Shown one piece after another: positions 27,953 to 37,205 of a stretch of DNA of 64,000 nt. The notes below the pieces were generated by a model that made no database searches, was not told the DNA's origin, and saw only the letters and a list, made by a program, of their open reading frames with translations. The position numbers and the translations under genes were made by a program. Where the stretch lies: positions 1 through 64,000 of the forward strand of contig NZ_LWQS01000125.1 in assembly GCF_001650695.1 (NCBI RefSeq), written 5' to 3'. The first letter of the stretch is position 1; every line of letters begins with the position of its first letter. This DNA is from Chloroflexus islandicus. Its GTDB lineage: Bacteria > Chloroflexota > Chloroflexia > Chloroflexales > Chloroflexaceae.

Positions 27953-28860
27953 ATTTCTTGTTCTCCACGATTGTCGTCGCGTCGATCACCTTCGTCGCGG
28001 CGTTTATTCTCGCGCCGACCTTCTTCGGCTTGTTGCGCTTGTTTGGCTTCTACACCATCGTTCACGAAGGCACCTGCCACGTCTATACCCTGTTCGGCAG
28101 CGTAGTCGGCGTCTTGCGCGAGCCGGGGTTGGTGATTTTGCCGTTCCATCTGGGGCTCAACGCGTTTCTCATCGGCTTCTTTGGCCGGCGGTACGTGATC
28201 GACATGCGGCTCGATCAGCGCTATCTGCGCAGCCAGCCGGTCAATTCGGAAGAGGGTGCGCCGATGGGGATCGGTGTGTGGTACGAGATGGCGGTGGTTG
28301 ATCCGGTGGCCTATCTGTTCAAGAACGTCGATCCGCAAGGCTCGCTGGCGGCGAATGTGAGCAATGCGGTGGTGCGTACGCTCAGCAATATGCCGTTGGC
28401 GCAGATGCTGGAAAACCGGCACGCGATGAGCCAAGCGGTGCGGGCCGAGGTGTCGCCAAAAGCGGCTGAGTGGGGCTACCGGCTGGGGTCGGTCTACATC
28501 CGTAAAGTTCACTTCCGCGACATCAATATGATCCGGCAGATCGAGGCCAAGGTGGTTAACCGGCTGCGCCAAGTGACGTCGGCGATCTTGCAAGACGGCG
28601 CCAACCGGGTGAATATCATCACGAGCACTGCCGAACGGCAAGCGGCGATCGAGTTTGCCCGCGCTAAAGCGGTGCGTCCGCAAATCCTCGGTCAGGCGCT
28701 GGCGCGCATCGGCTCTGATCCAGAAGTGCGCGACGCACTGTTTACCATTCTCGAGCTGCAAAATCTAGCTGAAAGCAAAGCGCGGGTGACACTGGTGCCG
28801 TCGCAAACCGATAATCGGATCATGCCGGCTTTAATGGCTGCTCAAGACGGACGCCGGTAG
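27949..28860 (+). CDS. Second SPFH/Band 7 domain protein
   Basis: 303 residues, starting within the stop of the first SPFH gene. Two N-terminal hydrophobic stretches (about 3-30) precede an SPFH domain: Y-T-I-V-H-E-G-T-C-H-V, W-Y-E-M-A-V-V-D-P-V-A-Y-L, then R-A-E-V-S-P-K-A-A-E-W-G-Y and an Ala/Arg-rich helical end. It is divergent from its partner, so the pair is an old duplication or two distinct subunits. A terminator at 28894 ends the unit. Confidence 0.87.
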   Translation: MNFLFSTIVVASITFVAAFILAPTFFGLLRLFGFYTIVHEGTCHVYTLFGSVVGVLREPGLVILPFHLGLNAFLIGFFGRRYVIDMRLDQRYLRSQPVNSEEGAPMGIGVWYEMAVVDPVAYLFKNVDPQGSLAANVSNAVVRTLSNMPLAQMLENRHAMSQAVRAEVSPKAAEWGYRLGSVYIRKVHFRDINMIRQIEAKVVNRLRQVTSAILQDGANRVNIITSTAERQAAIEFARAKAVRPQILGQALARIGSDPEVRDALFTILELQNLAESKARVTLVPSQTDNRIMPALMAAQDGRR

Positions 28861-28893
28861 GGTCGCTGCGTCGCGGCCACTATTAAGCTATGA

Positions 28894-28919
28894 CGCGGGG
28901 GCGATACGATGCCCCCGCG
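28894..28919. terminator. Hairpin between the SPFH unit and the convergent antitoxin
   Basis: CGCGGGGGC / GCCCCCGCG, 9-bp perfect stem with an 8-base loop, followed on the plus strand by CCATGCTTGTTTTG. Confidence 0.6.
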
Positions 28920-28957
28920 CCATGCTTGTTTTGCCAACAGCGTATTCGTCTCATTCA

Positions 28958-29179
28958 TCACCCATTCTGTTCTCGGGCCTGTTCGGCCTGCATCGCCATC
29001 GCCCGCAGTTGTTCAAATAGCTCAATATTAAGCAATACCGCCGATGGATACCCTTTCTGGGTGATCACCACCGGCTGCCCACTCACCTTGGCTCGTCGAA
29101 TGAGCGCCGCAAGGCTGGCCGCAGCCTGCGAGATCGGTACTACACCTCCCTGCAAGTCGATATTAATTGACCGTGCCAT
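28958..29179 (-). CDS. Orphan Phd/YefM-type antitoxin
   Basis: 73 residues from the ATG at 29179 (AAGGGG upstream); an in-frame GTG two codons earlier is less likely. The layout is Phd/YefM-like: an N-terminal DNA-binding fold (P-I-S-Q-A-A-A-S-L-A-A-L-I-R-R-A), then P-V-V-I-T-Q-K-G-Y-P-S-A-V-L-L. Such proteins repress their own operon and neutralise a Doc/YoeB/RelE-type toxin. No toxin gene follows; the next gene is the convergent SPFH pair. A palindrome at 29223-29242 is the likely operator. It may neutralise a toxin elsewhere. Confidence 0.8.
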   Translation of the reverse strand: MARSINIDLQGGVVPISQAAASLAALIRRAKVSGQPVVITQKGYPSAVLLNIELFEQLRAMAMQAEQAREQNG

Positions 29180-29222
29180 GTTCACACCCCTTTGGATTAG
29201 TGCCGGTGATAGTGTAATTGCA

Positions 29223-29242
29223 TTGTATCACGTTTGATACAA
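29223..29242. promoter_or_regulatory. Palindromic operator upstream of the antitoxin
   Basis: TTGTATCA / TGATACAA with a CGTT centre, 44 bases before the antitoxin start. On the minus strand it contains TGA-TACAAT, a possible extended -10, so repressor binding would block transcription. The rest of 29186-29511 holds no gene; no CIRCE element was found ahead of hsp20. Confidence 0.55.
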
Positions 29243-29511
29243 GCTGTATAGATCAGATTTATACTGTCTTTGTTCATTATTGTGCATAAAAACAGTGGCC
29301 ATAGGTGTGTTTGTGCTGCCATGATTACCCAAGGCATCTGGTCAATTTCCGGTTAAACCGCTCGGCCTTACGAATCGTTGCGGCAAATGTAGACACTGCT
29401 TTAACACTCTGCCAACGTCATTCTAACAATACCTTGCTATTGTATAGCCAAGCTCGAAATGAGAGCACGACTGATGAACAGAAATAACACGATGATGCAA
29501 GGAGGACGGCT

Positions 29512-29943
29512 ATGACGAACATCACCCGCTGGGATCCCTTCCGCGAGATGACCCAACTGCTCGACGATACCTTCTTCACCGGTTTCACCGGTGTGATGCC
29601 GCGCAACGGCAGCTTGGTGCCGGCGCTCGACTTGAGCGAGACCGCTGATGCCTATCACGTTGAGATGGCGGTGCCCGGCATGACCGCTGATCAACTCAAC
29701 ATCACCTTCGAGAACAATGTGCTGACGATCAGCGGTGAGATTACGCAGAGCAGCGATCGCAAGGATCGCCAATATCACGTCACCGAGCGCCGCTATGGCC
29801 GCTTCAGCCGCAGCATCCGCCTGCCCAATCAGATCCATCCGGATCGGATTGAGGCCCGGCTTGAAAATGGCGTGCTGACGGTGACGGTACCGAAGGCCGA
29901 AGAGATCAAGCCGCGCAAGATTGCGGTGAACGTCGCTCAATAG
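29512..29943 (+). CDS. Hsp20/alpha-crystallin small heat-shock protein
   Basis: 143 residues; AAGGAGGA before the ATG. It opens with W-D-P-F-R-E-M, then the alpha-crystallin domain with Y-H-V-E-M-A-V-P-G-M and F-S-R-S-I-R-L-P. The conserved G-V-L-T-V-T-V-P-K and I-A-V-N tail fit class A sHsps. ATP-independent chaperone that holds unfolding proteins. Single-gene unit with its own terminator at 29973. No heat-shock operator of the CIRCE type seen. Confidence 0.95.
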   Translation: MTNITRWDPFREMTQLLDDTFFTGFTGVMPRNGSLVPALDLSETADAYHVEMAVPGMTADQLNITFENNVLTISGEITQSSDRKDRQYHVTERRYGRFSRSIRLPNQIHPDRIEARLENGVLTVTVPKAEEIKPRKIAVNVAQ

Positions 29944-29972
29944 TCGTCGCGCCACGCATCACCGGTTTGAGC

Positions 29973-30010
29973 GTAGGGACATTGCCAAGCAATGTCCCTA
30001 CAGTTTTTTG
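29973..30010 (+). terminator. Intrinsic terminator of hsp20
   Basis: GTAGGGACATTGC / GCAATGTCCCTAC, 13-bp perfect stem with a CAA loop, followed by AGTTTTTTG. It belongs to the same hairpin family as 10461, 37201 and 48374. Confidence 0.85.
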
Positions 30011-30117
30011 TACACCTGCCTTTCTTCATCGAGTACAATACCTCATATACCCCACAAGTTGGCGGAATCACGGCAAGGACGCCGGCTGAGCGATGCCTTC
30101 ACCGGCAAGGAGACGGC

Positions 30118-31083
30118 ATGAACGAGATTGATGATGAATTGCTGCAACAAGCCCACTATTGGATGCGCCTAACTCGCGCGCTCGATGATCGCGGCACCTT
30201 TCTCCACAAGCAGAGCAAAATCGTTGGCGGTTACTTTTCGCAGATCGGTCACGAAGCCCTCAGTGTGGCTGCGGCGCTGAGCCTCGGCCCCAAGGATATC
30301 ATCGCGCCAATGCACCGTGATCTTGGCGCGTATCTGGTGCGCGGCCTGACCCCGCGCCGGATTTTGGCCCAGTGGCTGGGCCGTGAGACGGGAGTGACCC
30401 GCGGGCGCGACGCGAATCTGCACGGGATGGGTGATCTCAGCTTGGGGATTATCGGCTTTATTAGCCATTTGCCCGCCTCGACCGGCGTGATTACCGGCGT
30501 GGCCCACGGCATCAAACTGAAAGGCGAGCCGCGGGTGGCGATGTGCTTTTTCGGCGATGGCAGCGCCTCGCAGGGGCTGGCCCACGAGGCGATGAATTGG
30601 GCGAGCGTGTTTAAGCTGCCGATGGTTATTATCTGCGAAAATAACCAGTACGCCTATTCGACCCCCCTCAGCCGCCAGATGGCGATCGAGCATATTGCGC
30701 AACGGGCTGCCGGCTACAATATGCCGGGGGTGATTGTTGACGGCAACGACTTTGCTGCGGTGTACCACGCCACGAAAGAGGCGGTCGAGCGGGCGCGATC
30801 CGGCGGCGGGCCAACCTTGATTGAATGCAAGACGATGCGCATGCGCGGCCATGCCATTCACGACAATATGGCCTATGTGCCCAAAGAGTTGCTGGCCGAG
30901 TGGGAGGCGCGCGATCCGATCGCCCGCATCGAAGCTGAATTGCGCGCGCGCGGCTTGCTCGATGACGCCAAGCTGGCTGCGCTGCTGGCCCGGATCGAAG
31001 CCGAACTCGATGAAGCGCAGGCGTTTGCCGAGGCGTCGCCGTACCCTGACCCGGCAACCGTGACTGATGGCGTCTATGCCTAA
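30118..31083 (+). CDS. 2-oxoacid dehydrogenase E1 component, alpha subunit
   Basis: 321 residues from the ATG at 30118 (AAGGAGACGGC upstream). The thiamine-diphosphate motif G-D-G-S-A-S-Q-G ... C-E-N-N is intact, with R-G-R-D-A-N-L-H-G-M and the C-terminal M-R-G-H-A. It decarboxylates pyruvate or a related 2-oxoacid together with the beta subunit encoded 20 bp downstream. Pyruvate, acetoin and branched-chain enzymes cannot be separated by eye, and no E2 or E3 gene follows. Cytoplasmic. Confidence 0.9.
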   Translation: MNEIDDELLQQAHYWMRLTRALDDRGTFLHKQSKIVGGYFSQIGHEALSVAAALSLGPKDIIAPMHRDLGAYLVRGLTPRRILAQWLGRETGVTRGRDANLHGMGDLSLGIIGFISHLPASTGVITGVAHGIKLKGEPRVAMCFFGDGSASQGLAHEAMNWASVFKLPMVIICENNQYAYSTPLSRQMAIEHIAQRAAGYNMPGVIVDGNDFAAVYHATKEAVERARSGGGPTLIECKTMRMRGHAIHDNMAYVPKELLAEWEARDPIARIEAELRARGLLDDAKLAALLARIEAELDEAQAFAEASPYPDPATVTDGVYA

Positions 31084-31103
31084 CGCGCTGGCAGGAGGAA
31101 GTT

Positions 31104-32135
31104 ATGACGTGGGATCAAGGATTGCATAAAGCGACCACCGTATTGGCCGGCGAGCAGGGGACGCGCGAGCTGACCTATCTGGAGGCGATCCGGGCCGCCT
31201 TGCGCTACGAGATGCAGCGCGATCAGCGGGTGCTGGTGATGGGTGAAGATATCGGCGTCTATGGCGGCGCGTTTAAGGTGACGCAAGGCTTGATCGAGGA
31301 GTTTGGCGAGGATCGGGTGATCGATACCCCGATGACCGAGCTGGCGATGATCTACGCCGCGATCGGGATGTCGTTCGAGGGCTTTTTGCCGGTGGTCGAG
31401 ATGCAGTTCGCTGACTTTATCTCGACCGGCTTCGATGCGATTGTGCAATTCGCCGCCACTAACCATTTTCGCTGGCGGCAACCAGTGCCGATCACCATCC
31501 GCGCCCCCGGCGGCGGCGGTCTGCGCGCCGGCCCGTTCCATTCCCAATCCAACGAAGCGTGGTTTGTCCATACTCCCGGCCTCAAGGTCGTTGCGCCGGC
31601 CACCCCTGCCGATGCCTATGGCCTGCTGCTCAGCGCCATCCGTGACCCCAACCCGGTCATCTACTACGAGACTAAATATCTCTACCGCTCGCTGAAGGGG
31701 ATGGTGCCGGAAGGCGAGGCGTTAGTGCCAATTGGCCAAGCGGCGGTGCGGCGCAGCGGCGAAGAGTTGAGCATCATCGCCTACGGCGCCATGGTGCAAG
31801 AGGCGCTCAGCGCGGCGAACGAACTCGAACGCGCAGGGCATAGTGTTGAGGTGATCGATCTGCGCACGCTCAAGCCGCTCGACGAAGCGGCAATTGTGGC
31901 CACCGCGCGCAAGACCGGCAAAGTGCTGATCGTGCATGAAGCCAACCGCACGTGCGGCGTCGGCGCTGAAGTGGCCGCGATCATTGCCGAGCAAGCCTTC
32001 GAGTATCTCGATGGGCCGATCACCCGGCTAGCTGCCCCCGACACGCCGGTGCCCTACAGTCCGCCGCTTGAAGACGCTTACCGGCCCAACGCCGCCAAAA
32101 TTCTCGCCGCCGCCCGCGAGTTGTTGGCGTATTAG
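31104..32135 (+). CDS. 2-oxoacid dehydrogenase E1 component, beta subunit
   Basis: 343 residues; GGAGGAAG before the ATG. It has V-L-V-M-G-E-D-I-G-V-Y-G-G-A-F, R-V-I-D-T-P-M-T-E, F-A-A-T-N-H-F-R-W-R-Q and R-A-P-G-G-G-G-L, all standard for E1 beta of pyruvate-type dehydrogenases. It lies in one operon with the alpha subunit. The first 20 residues form a short non-conserved extension, slightly longer than usual. Confidence 0.92.
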   Translation: MTWDQGLHKATTVLAGEQGTRELTYLEAIRAALRYEMQRDQRVLVMGEDIGVYGGAFKVTQGLIEEFGEDRVIDTPMTELAMIYAAIGMSFEGFLPVVEMQFADFISTGFDAIVQFAATNHFRWRQPVPITIRAPGGGGLRAGPFHSQSNEAWFVHTPGLKVVAPATPADAYGLLLSAIRDPNPVIYYETKYLYRSLKGMVPEGEALVPIGQAAVRRSGEELSIIAYGAMVQEALSAANELERAGHSVEVIDLRTLKPLDEAAIVATARKTGKVLIVHEANRTCGVGAEVAAIIAEQAFEYLDGPITRLAAPDTPVPYSPPLEDAYRPNAAKILAAARELLAY

Positions 32136-32199
32136 GGGTTGGGGAGTGCAGGGAGGCATAGCCGCGCGGGCGCAGCGACCCCGGCCCTGAAGGGCCGGG

Positions 32200-33190
32200 C
32201 TAAGGTTACGAAGCCCGCTGCGCGGGCTAACGGCCCTTACCCCCCAACCCCCTCTCCCACCTGACAGCGGGAGAAGGGGAGCCGCTGAATTGGCGGCAAC
32301 GACAGTGCAGCAGCGGAACGCAGCAGCGCCCCTCTCCCGCGTCGCGGGAGAGGGGACGGGGGTGAGGGTCTATTTACTGCCAGCGCCCGCAGCACGCTCC
32401 CCCTTCGGCGGCAAGGTTCCGCTTCCGTGCTCGCGGGGGATGGCTTCGCCGCGCGGGGGCAGCGCATCGCTCTGCCCCTACGCGCGGCGCGCAATGACAA
32501 GCGGGGAGCGGCGAGGCGCAGCGACCCCGGCCCTTCAGGGCCGGGCTAGGGGTACGAAGCCCGCTGCGCGGGCTGACGGCCCTCACCCCCCAACCCCCGC
32601 TCCCACCTGACGGCGGGAGCGGGGGAGCCGCTGAATTGGCGGCAACGACAGTGCAGCAGCGGAACGCAGCAGCGCCTCTCTCCCGCGACGCGGGAGAGGG
32701 GCTGGGGGTGAGGGTCTATTTACTGCCAGCGCCCGCAGCACGCTCCCCCTTCGGCGGCAAGGTTCCGCTTTCGTGCTCGCGGGGGATGGCTGCGCCGCGC
32801 GGGGGCAGCGCATCGCTCTGCCCCTACGCGCGGCGCGCACTGACAAGCGGGGAGCCGCGCGGGCGCAGCGACCCCGGCCCTGAAGGGCCGGGCTAGGGGT
32901 ACGAAGCCCGCTGCGCGGGCTGACGGCCCTCACCCCCCAACCCCCGCTCCCACCGTCAGGTGGGAGCGGGGGAGCCGCTGAATTGGCGGCAACGACAGTG
33001 CAGCAGCGGAACGCAGCAGCGCCCCTCTCCCGCGTCGCGGGAGAGGGGATGGGGGTGAGGGTCTATTTACTGCCAGCGCCCGCAGCACGCTCCCCCTTCG
33101 GCGGCAAGGTTCCGCTTTCGTGCTCGCGGGGGATGGCTGCGCCGCGCGGGGGCAGCGCATCGCTCTGCCCCTACGCGCGGCGCGCAATGA
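32200..33190. repeat. Three tandem copies of a ~347-bp intergenic unit
   Basis: The landmark GCCGCTGAATTGGCGG begins at 32281, 32628 and 32974, giving periods of 347 and 346 bp. Each unit has C-rich/G-rich palindromic arms, a shared non-palindromic core (CTATTTACTGCCAGCGCCC) and, in the first two copies, the CCCGGCCC and AGCCCGC hairpins. The third copy ends near 33190. No protein is encoded; the short frames within are repeat translations. It fills the gap between the E1 beta gene and mutS. Confidence 0.9.
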
Positions 33191-33227
33191 CACCGGCGTG
33201 CCCGCATCTTCGCATTCCGGCGGAATA

Positions 33228-33236
33228 TGCTATCAT
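33228..33236 (+). promoter_or_regulatory. Extended -10 promoter of mutS
   Basis: TGC-TATCAT, about 76 bases before the mutS start and just beyond the repeat block. A good -35 is not visible. Confidence 0.4.
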
Positions 33237-33311
33237 AGCGCGGATGGTTATGATCGTCGCGCTAGGCGGAGTCATTGCCGCTCTAAGCTCCCGCACTACG
33301 ATAAGAAACCC

Positions 33312-36251
33312 ATGGCCGCTATCGAACTGCATGCGTGGTATCGCCAATATCGCAAACTCAAAGAAGAGGCTGCTGACGCCATTCTGCTCTTCCGCTTCGG
33401 CGATTTCTACGAAACCTTCGACGACGATGCCAAGCTGATCGCGGAATTGCTTGACGTAACATTGACGCGCAAAGAGTACGCGGTCGATAAGCGCGCCCCC
33501 AAAGATCAGCAGAAGCTCTATGCGCCAATGGCGGGGATGCCCTACCACGCCGTCGATCGCTATGTCAGCGAGTTGGTGGCGCGCGGCTACCGGGTGGCAA
33601 TCGCCGAGCAGTTGAGTGAGACCGAGGCGATGCGCAATGATACCCGCCCGCGCTCGGTTTACGCTGCCGGGTTGACCCCGCTCGAAAGCAGCGGCAAGAT
33701 GGTGCAGCGGGCCATTGTCCGCATCATTACGCCGGGTACGGTAATCGATCCGGCGATGTTGCCCGACCGCACTAACAACTATCTGGCTGCGGTGATTGTC
33801 GAAGCGGAAAAGGTGGGGTTGGCGTATGCCGATCTCTCGACTGGCGAGTTTGCTGCCGCCGAATTTACCGATGCTCGCGCGCTGATCCAGTTGCAAGCCG
33901 AATTAGCCCGTCTCCGTCCCGCCGAAGTGTTGGTGCCGGACGATGAGTCGTTGCGGTTGCCGCATTTGACCCCGGTGCAAGCCCGCCTTAGCCAAGATCT
34001 GGCCCCGCTGACCAAGGAAGAGCGCGAGGCGCTGTTGCCCCACGAGCGGGTGGCGCGCCGGCTTGACGGCGCTAGCGCGGCGAGTTGGACGCAGGGTGAA
34101 GTGACGGAGTGGCCAGCGTGGCGTTGGGAGTTGGCGACGGCGGCTGAGGCGCTGCGTGAGCAGTTGGCGGTGGCTTCGCTGGCAGTGTGCGGCCTCGATA
34201 ACCGGCCCTTGGCGACACGCGCTGCTGGCGCGTTGATCCAGTATGCCCAGATGACCCAGCGCCAGCGCGTCAGCCAACTGCGCCATCTGCGTGTCTACCA
34301 TACCGGCGCGTATATGCTGCTTGATCCGCAGACGCGGCGCAACCTTGAGTTGCTCGAAAGCAGCGGGCGGCAGGGGAATAAAGCGTCGCTGATTGGCGTG
34401 CTCGACCGGACTTGCACCGCGATGGGGGGCCGGTTGTTGCGGCGCTGGATTACCCAACCCTTGATTGTGCTCGAACCGCTGCAAGTGCGCCAGCATGCCG
34501 TGGCCCGGCTGGTGTTTGAGACGATGGCTCGCCTTGAGTTGCGTTCGGCGCTGGCCGAGCTGCCTGATATGGAGCGGGCGCTGAATCGGATCGCGCAAGG
34601 GATCGCGGTGGCGACGCCGCGCGATATGGTGCAGTTGCGGGCGGCGTTGCGTAAACTGCCTGCCGTGGCGCAAGCGGTTGAGCACCTCTTGCCCGATCTG
34701 CTCGCGCCAGAGATGGCCGGCGAACCGGCGCCGGCGCTCGATCTGTGCAGCGATGTCCTCGATTTGCTTGAACGGGCGCTTGATGAAGACCCGCCGGCCC
34801 TGCTCGGCGCATCGAACTATCTGCGCGCCGCCGAAGAGGGTGGCGAGCGTCCGCGCCGGGTGATCCGGCCCGGTTTCGATCAGCGGCTCGATGCGTTGAT
34901 TAAAGCCAGCCGCCATGCCCAAGAGTTCATTGACCGCTTGGAGAGCAAAGAACGCGAGCGCACCGGCATTCGCTCGCTCAAGGTGAGCTACAACCAAGTC
35001 TTTGGCTACTATATCGAGATCTCGCGCGCAGTTGACCCCAAGCTCATCCCGGCGCACTACGAACGCAAACAGACGCTGGTCAACGCCGAGCGATATGTCA
35101 CCGAAGAACTGAAATATTACGAGAGTCTGCTGAGCGATGCCCGCCTGAAACTGGTCGATCTCGAACGCGACATCTTCCAGCGCCTGTGCGACGAGATCCA
35201 GCAGCACCTCGACCGGCTGCGGGCAACGGCAGCGGCAGTGGCGCGGCTCGATGCGCTGGCGGCGCTGGCTGAAACAGCAGTGCGCGGGCGCTATGTGCAG
35301 CCGGTGCTACGCACCGATCGGGTTTTGCGCATCAAGCAAGGCCGCCATCCGGTGGTTGAGCGCACCCTCAGCGAGCCGTTTATCGGCAATGACATCGAGC
35401 TTGACGGCGACAACGTCCAGATTCTGATCATCACCGGCCCTAACATGGCCGGCAAGAGCACCTTCTTGCGCCAAGTGGCCTTGATCACGCTCATGGCGCA
35501 GATCGGCTCGTTTGTGCCGGCTGATGAAGCCGAAATTGGACTAGTCGATCGCATTTTCACCCGGATTGGCGCGCAAGACGACATTGCCACCGGCCAAAGC
35601 ACCTTTATGGTCGAGATGACCGAAACCGCAGCCTTGCTGATGCAGAGCACGCCCCGCTCGCTGATCATTCTCGACGAAGTGGGGCGCGGCACCAGCACCT
35701 ACGACGGGATGGCGATTGCGCGCGCTGTGGTGGAATACATCCATGACGATCCGCAGCTTGGTTGCCGGACGTTGTTTGCTACCCACTACCACGAGCTGAC
35801 GGCGCTCGAAGGTGAGTTGGCGCGTGTCCGCAACTACCACATGGCGGCGATCGAGCGTGATGGGCGGGTGGTTTTTCTGCATGAACTGCGCCGCGGCGGC
35901 GCCGATCGTTCGTATGGCATTCACGTCGCTGAGCTGGCCGGCATTCCGGCGCGTGTGATCCGGCGCGCGAACGAATTGTTGGCTGAGCTGGAAGGGCGGG
36001 CGGCTGAACCAGTGGCGACGCGGCGCGATGTTGAGCCGGATGACATAACTGAGCCGCCGGCGCCGCGCCAGCCTGAACCGGCGCCGGCAGCGCCGGCCCG
36101 TCCGCCCGCGCCGAGTATGCAACTCTCGTTCTTTGATCTCGCGCCGCATCCGGTGGTAGAGTACATACGGAGGCTGCGGATCGAAGAGTTGACCCCATTA
36201 GAAGCGTTAAACCGGCTGGCCGAATTGCAGCGGCTGGCCGATCAGGGATAG
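33312..36251 (+). CDS. mutS: DNA mismatch repair protein MutS
   Basis: 979 residues from the ATG at 33312; the longer frame upstream runs through repeat DNA. The mismatch-reading motif G-D-F-Y-E is near residue 30. Core and clamp follow, then the ATPase: G-P-N-M-A-G-K-S-T (near 712), S-T-F-M-V-E-M, L-D-E-V-G-R-G-T-S-T and A-T-H-Y-H-E-L. The C-terminal part has an unusual Pro/Ala-rich insert (about 905-935) before M-Q-L-S-F-F-D and the tetramerisation-like end. At 979 residues it is longer than the common 850-880 form. It recognises mismatches and recruits MutL; no mutL here. ribF follows after 18 bp, suggesting co-transcription. Confidence 0.97.
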   Translation: MAAIELHAWYRQYRKLKEEAADAILLFRFGDFYETFDDDAKLIAELLDVTLTRKEYAVDKRAPKDQQKLYAPMAGMPYHAVDRYVSELVARGYRVAIAEQLSETEAMRNDTRPRSVYAAGLTPLESSGKMVQRAIVRIITPGTVIDPAMLPDRTNNYLAAVIVEAEKVGLAYADLSTGEFAAAEFTDARALIQLQAELARLRPAEVLVPDDESLRLPHLTPVQARLSQDLAPLTKEEREALLPHERVARRLDGASAASWTQGEVTEWPAWRWELATAAEALREQLAVASLAVCGLDNRPLATRAAGALIQYAQMTQRQRVSQLRHLRVYHTGAYMLLDPQTRRNLELLESSGRQGNKASLIGVLDRTCTAMGGRLLRRWITQPLIVLEPLQVRQHAVARLVFETMARLELRSALAELPDMERALNRIAQGIAVATPRDMVQLRAALRKLPAVAQAVEHLLPDLLAPEMAGEPAPALDLCSDVLDLLERALDEDPPALLGASNYLRAAEEGGERPRRVIRPGFDQRLDALIKASRHAQEFIDRLESKERERTGIRSLKVSYNQVFGYYIEISRAVDPKLIPAHYERKQTLVNAERYVTEELKYYESLLSDARLKLVDLERDIFQRLCDEIQQHLDRLRATAAAVARLDALAALAETAVRGRYVQPVLRTDRVLRIKQGRHPVVERTLSEPFIGNDIELDGDNVQILIITGPNMAGKSTFLRQVALITLMAQIGSFVPADEAEIGLVDRIFTRIGAQDDIATGQSTFMVEMTETAALLMQSTPRSLIILDEVGRGTSTYDGMAIARAVVEYIHDDPQLGCRTLFATHYHELTALEGELARVRNYHMAAIERDGRVVFLHELRRGGADRSYGIHVAELAGIPARVIRRANELLAELEGRAAEPVATRRDVEPDDITEPPAPRQPEPAPAAPARPPAPSMQLSFFDLAPHPVVEYIRRLRIEELTPLEALNRLAELQRLADQG

Positions 36252-36269
36252 AAACGGAGCAGGAAGTCT

Positions 36270-37205
36270 GTGCAGATCGCCCGCGACCTTACTCCCGGCT
36301 TGGCCAACCGGGCGACAGTGTTAACCATTGGCCGTTTCGATGGCGTCCATCTCGGCCATCAACAACTGATTCGCACCACGGTAGAACGGGCGCGCGCGCT
36401 TGACATGCTGAGCGCCGTGCTGACGTGGGAACCGCATCCGCGCGCAGTGTTGCAACCCGGCCAGCCGTTGCAACTGCTGAGTGATCTCGATGAGAAGATC
36501 GAGCAGATCCGGCGGCTCGAACCGGATCTGCTCATTATTGCCCCCTTTACCGAAGAGATTCGCCGCATGGCAGCCGCCGAGTATATGGCGCGGATTAGCG
36601 CGGCGCTGCCGGTGCGCGAGATCTGGGTGGGCGAAGATTTTGCTATGGGGCGTGGGCGCGAGGGTGACATCCCGCGCTTGATGGAGATCGGGCGCGAGTT
36701 GGGGTTTGCGGTTGGCGCGCTCAGCAAATACACCGTGGCCGGCATTCCGGTCAGCTCGTCGCGTATCCGCGAGCTGGTGCTGGCCGGCAATGTCGCCGGC
36801 GCAGGCGCTTTGTTGGGGCGGCCATTCGCGTTGCGCGGGATCGTGACCCATGGCGACGGGCGGGGACGCCAGATCGGCTTCCCTACTGCTAATGTCCAAG
36901 TCAGCTACGATATCGCTCTGCCGGCCAACGGCGTCTACGCCTGCCGGGCCTATCTCGCCACCGGTGAAGTGGTGCCGGCAGTGACCAACATCGGCATCCG
37001 CCCGACCTTCGACGGCACGCGGCGCGTCGTCGAAGCGTATTTGCTCGATTGGGAGGGCGACCTCTACGATCAACCGCTGCGTCTTGAGCTGCTGATGCGG
37101 TTGCGCAACGAACGCAAATTCAACGGTATTGACGAGTTGGTCGCCCAAATCCATCACGATGTGGCCGAAGCGCGGGCCGTGTTAGGCGTACCCGCACGGT
37201 CGTAG
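36270..37205 (+). CDS. ribF: Bifunctional riboflavin kinase/FAD synthetase RibF
   Basis: 311 residues, GTG start at 36270 with GGAGCAGGAAG upstream. The N-terminal nucleotidyltransferase has T-I-G-R-F-D-G-V-H-L-G-H (the usual Asn before F-D-G is Arg) and a V-S-S-S-R-I-R motif. The C-terminal flavokinase has G-D-G-R-G-R-Q-I-G-F-P-T-A-N. It makes FMN and then FAD from riboflavin. Co-directional with mutS. Confidence 0.95.
   Translation: MQIARDLTPGLANRATVLTIGRFDGVHLGHQQLIRTTVERARALDMLSAVLTWEPHPRAVLQPGQPLQLLSDLDEKIEQIRRLEPDLLIIAPFTEEIRRMAAAEYMARISAALPVREIWVGEDFAMGRGREGDIPRLMEIGRELGFAVGALSKYTVAGIPVSSSRIRELVLAGNVAGAGALLGRPFALRGIVTHGDGRGRQIGFPTANVQVSYDIALPANGVYACRAYLATGEVVPAVTNIGIRPTFDGTRRVVEAYLLDWEGDLYDQPLRLELLMRLRNERKFNGIDELVAQIHHDVAEARAVLGVPARS

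Noticed and set aside
29280-29511. CIRCE or similar heat-shock operator before hsp20
   Set aside because: No TTAGCACTC-type inverted repeat was found.
32237-33193. Repeated 60-110-codon frames in the 347-bp units
   Set aside because: Translations of palindromic repeats, present on both strands with no start signals.
33120-33311. N-terminal extension of MutS
   Set aside because: It runs through the repeat block and lacks homology; the ATG at 33312 begins the normal MutS N-terminus.
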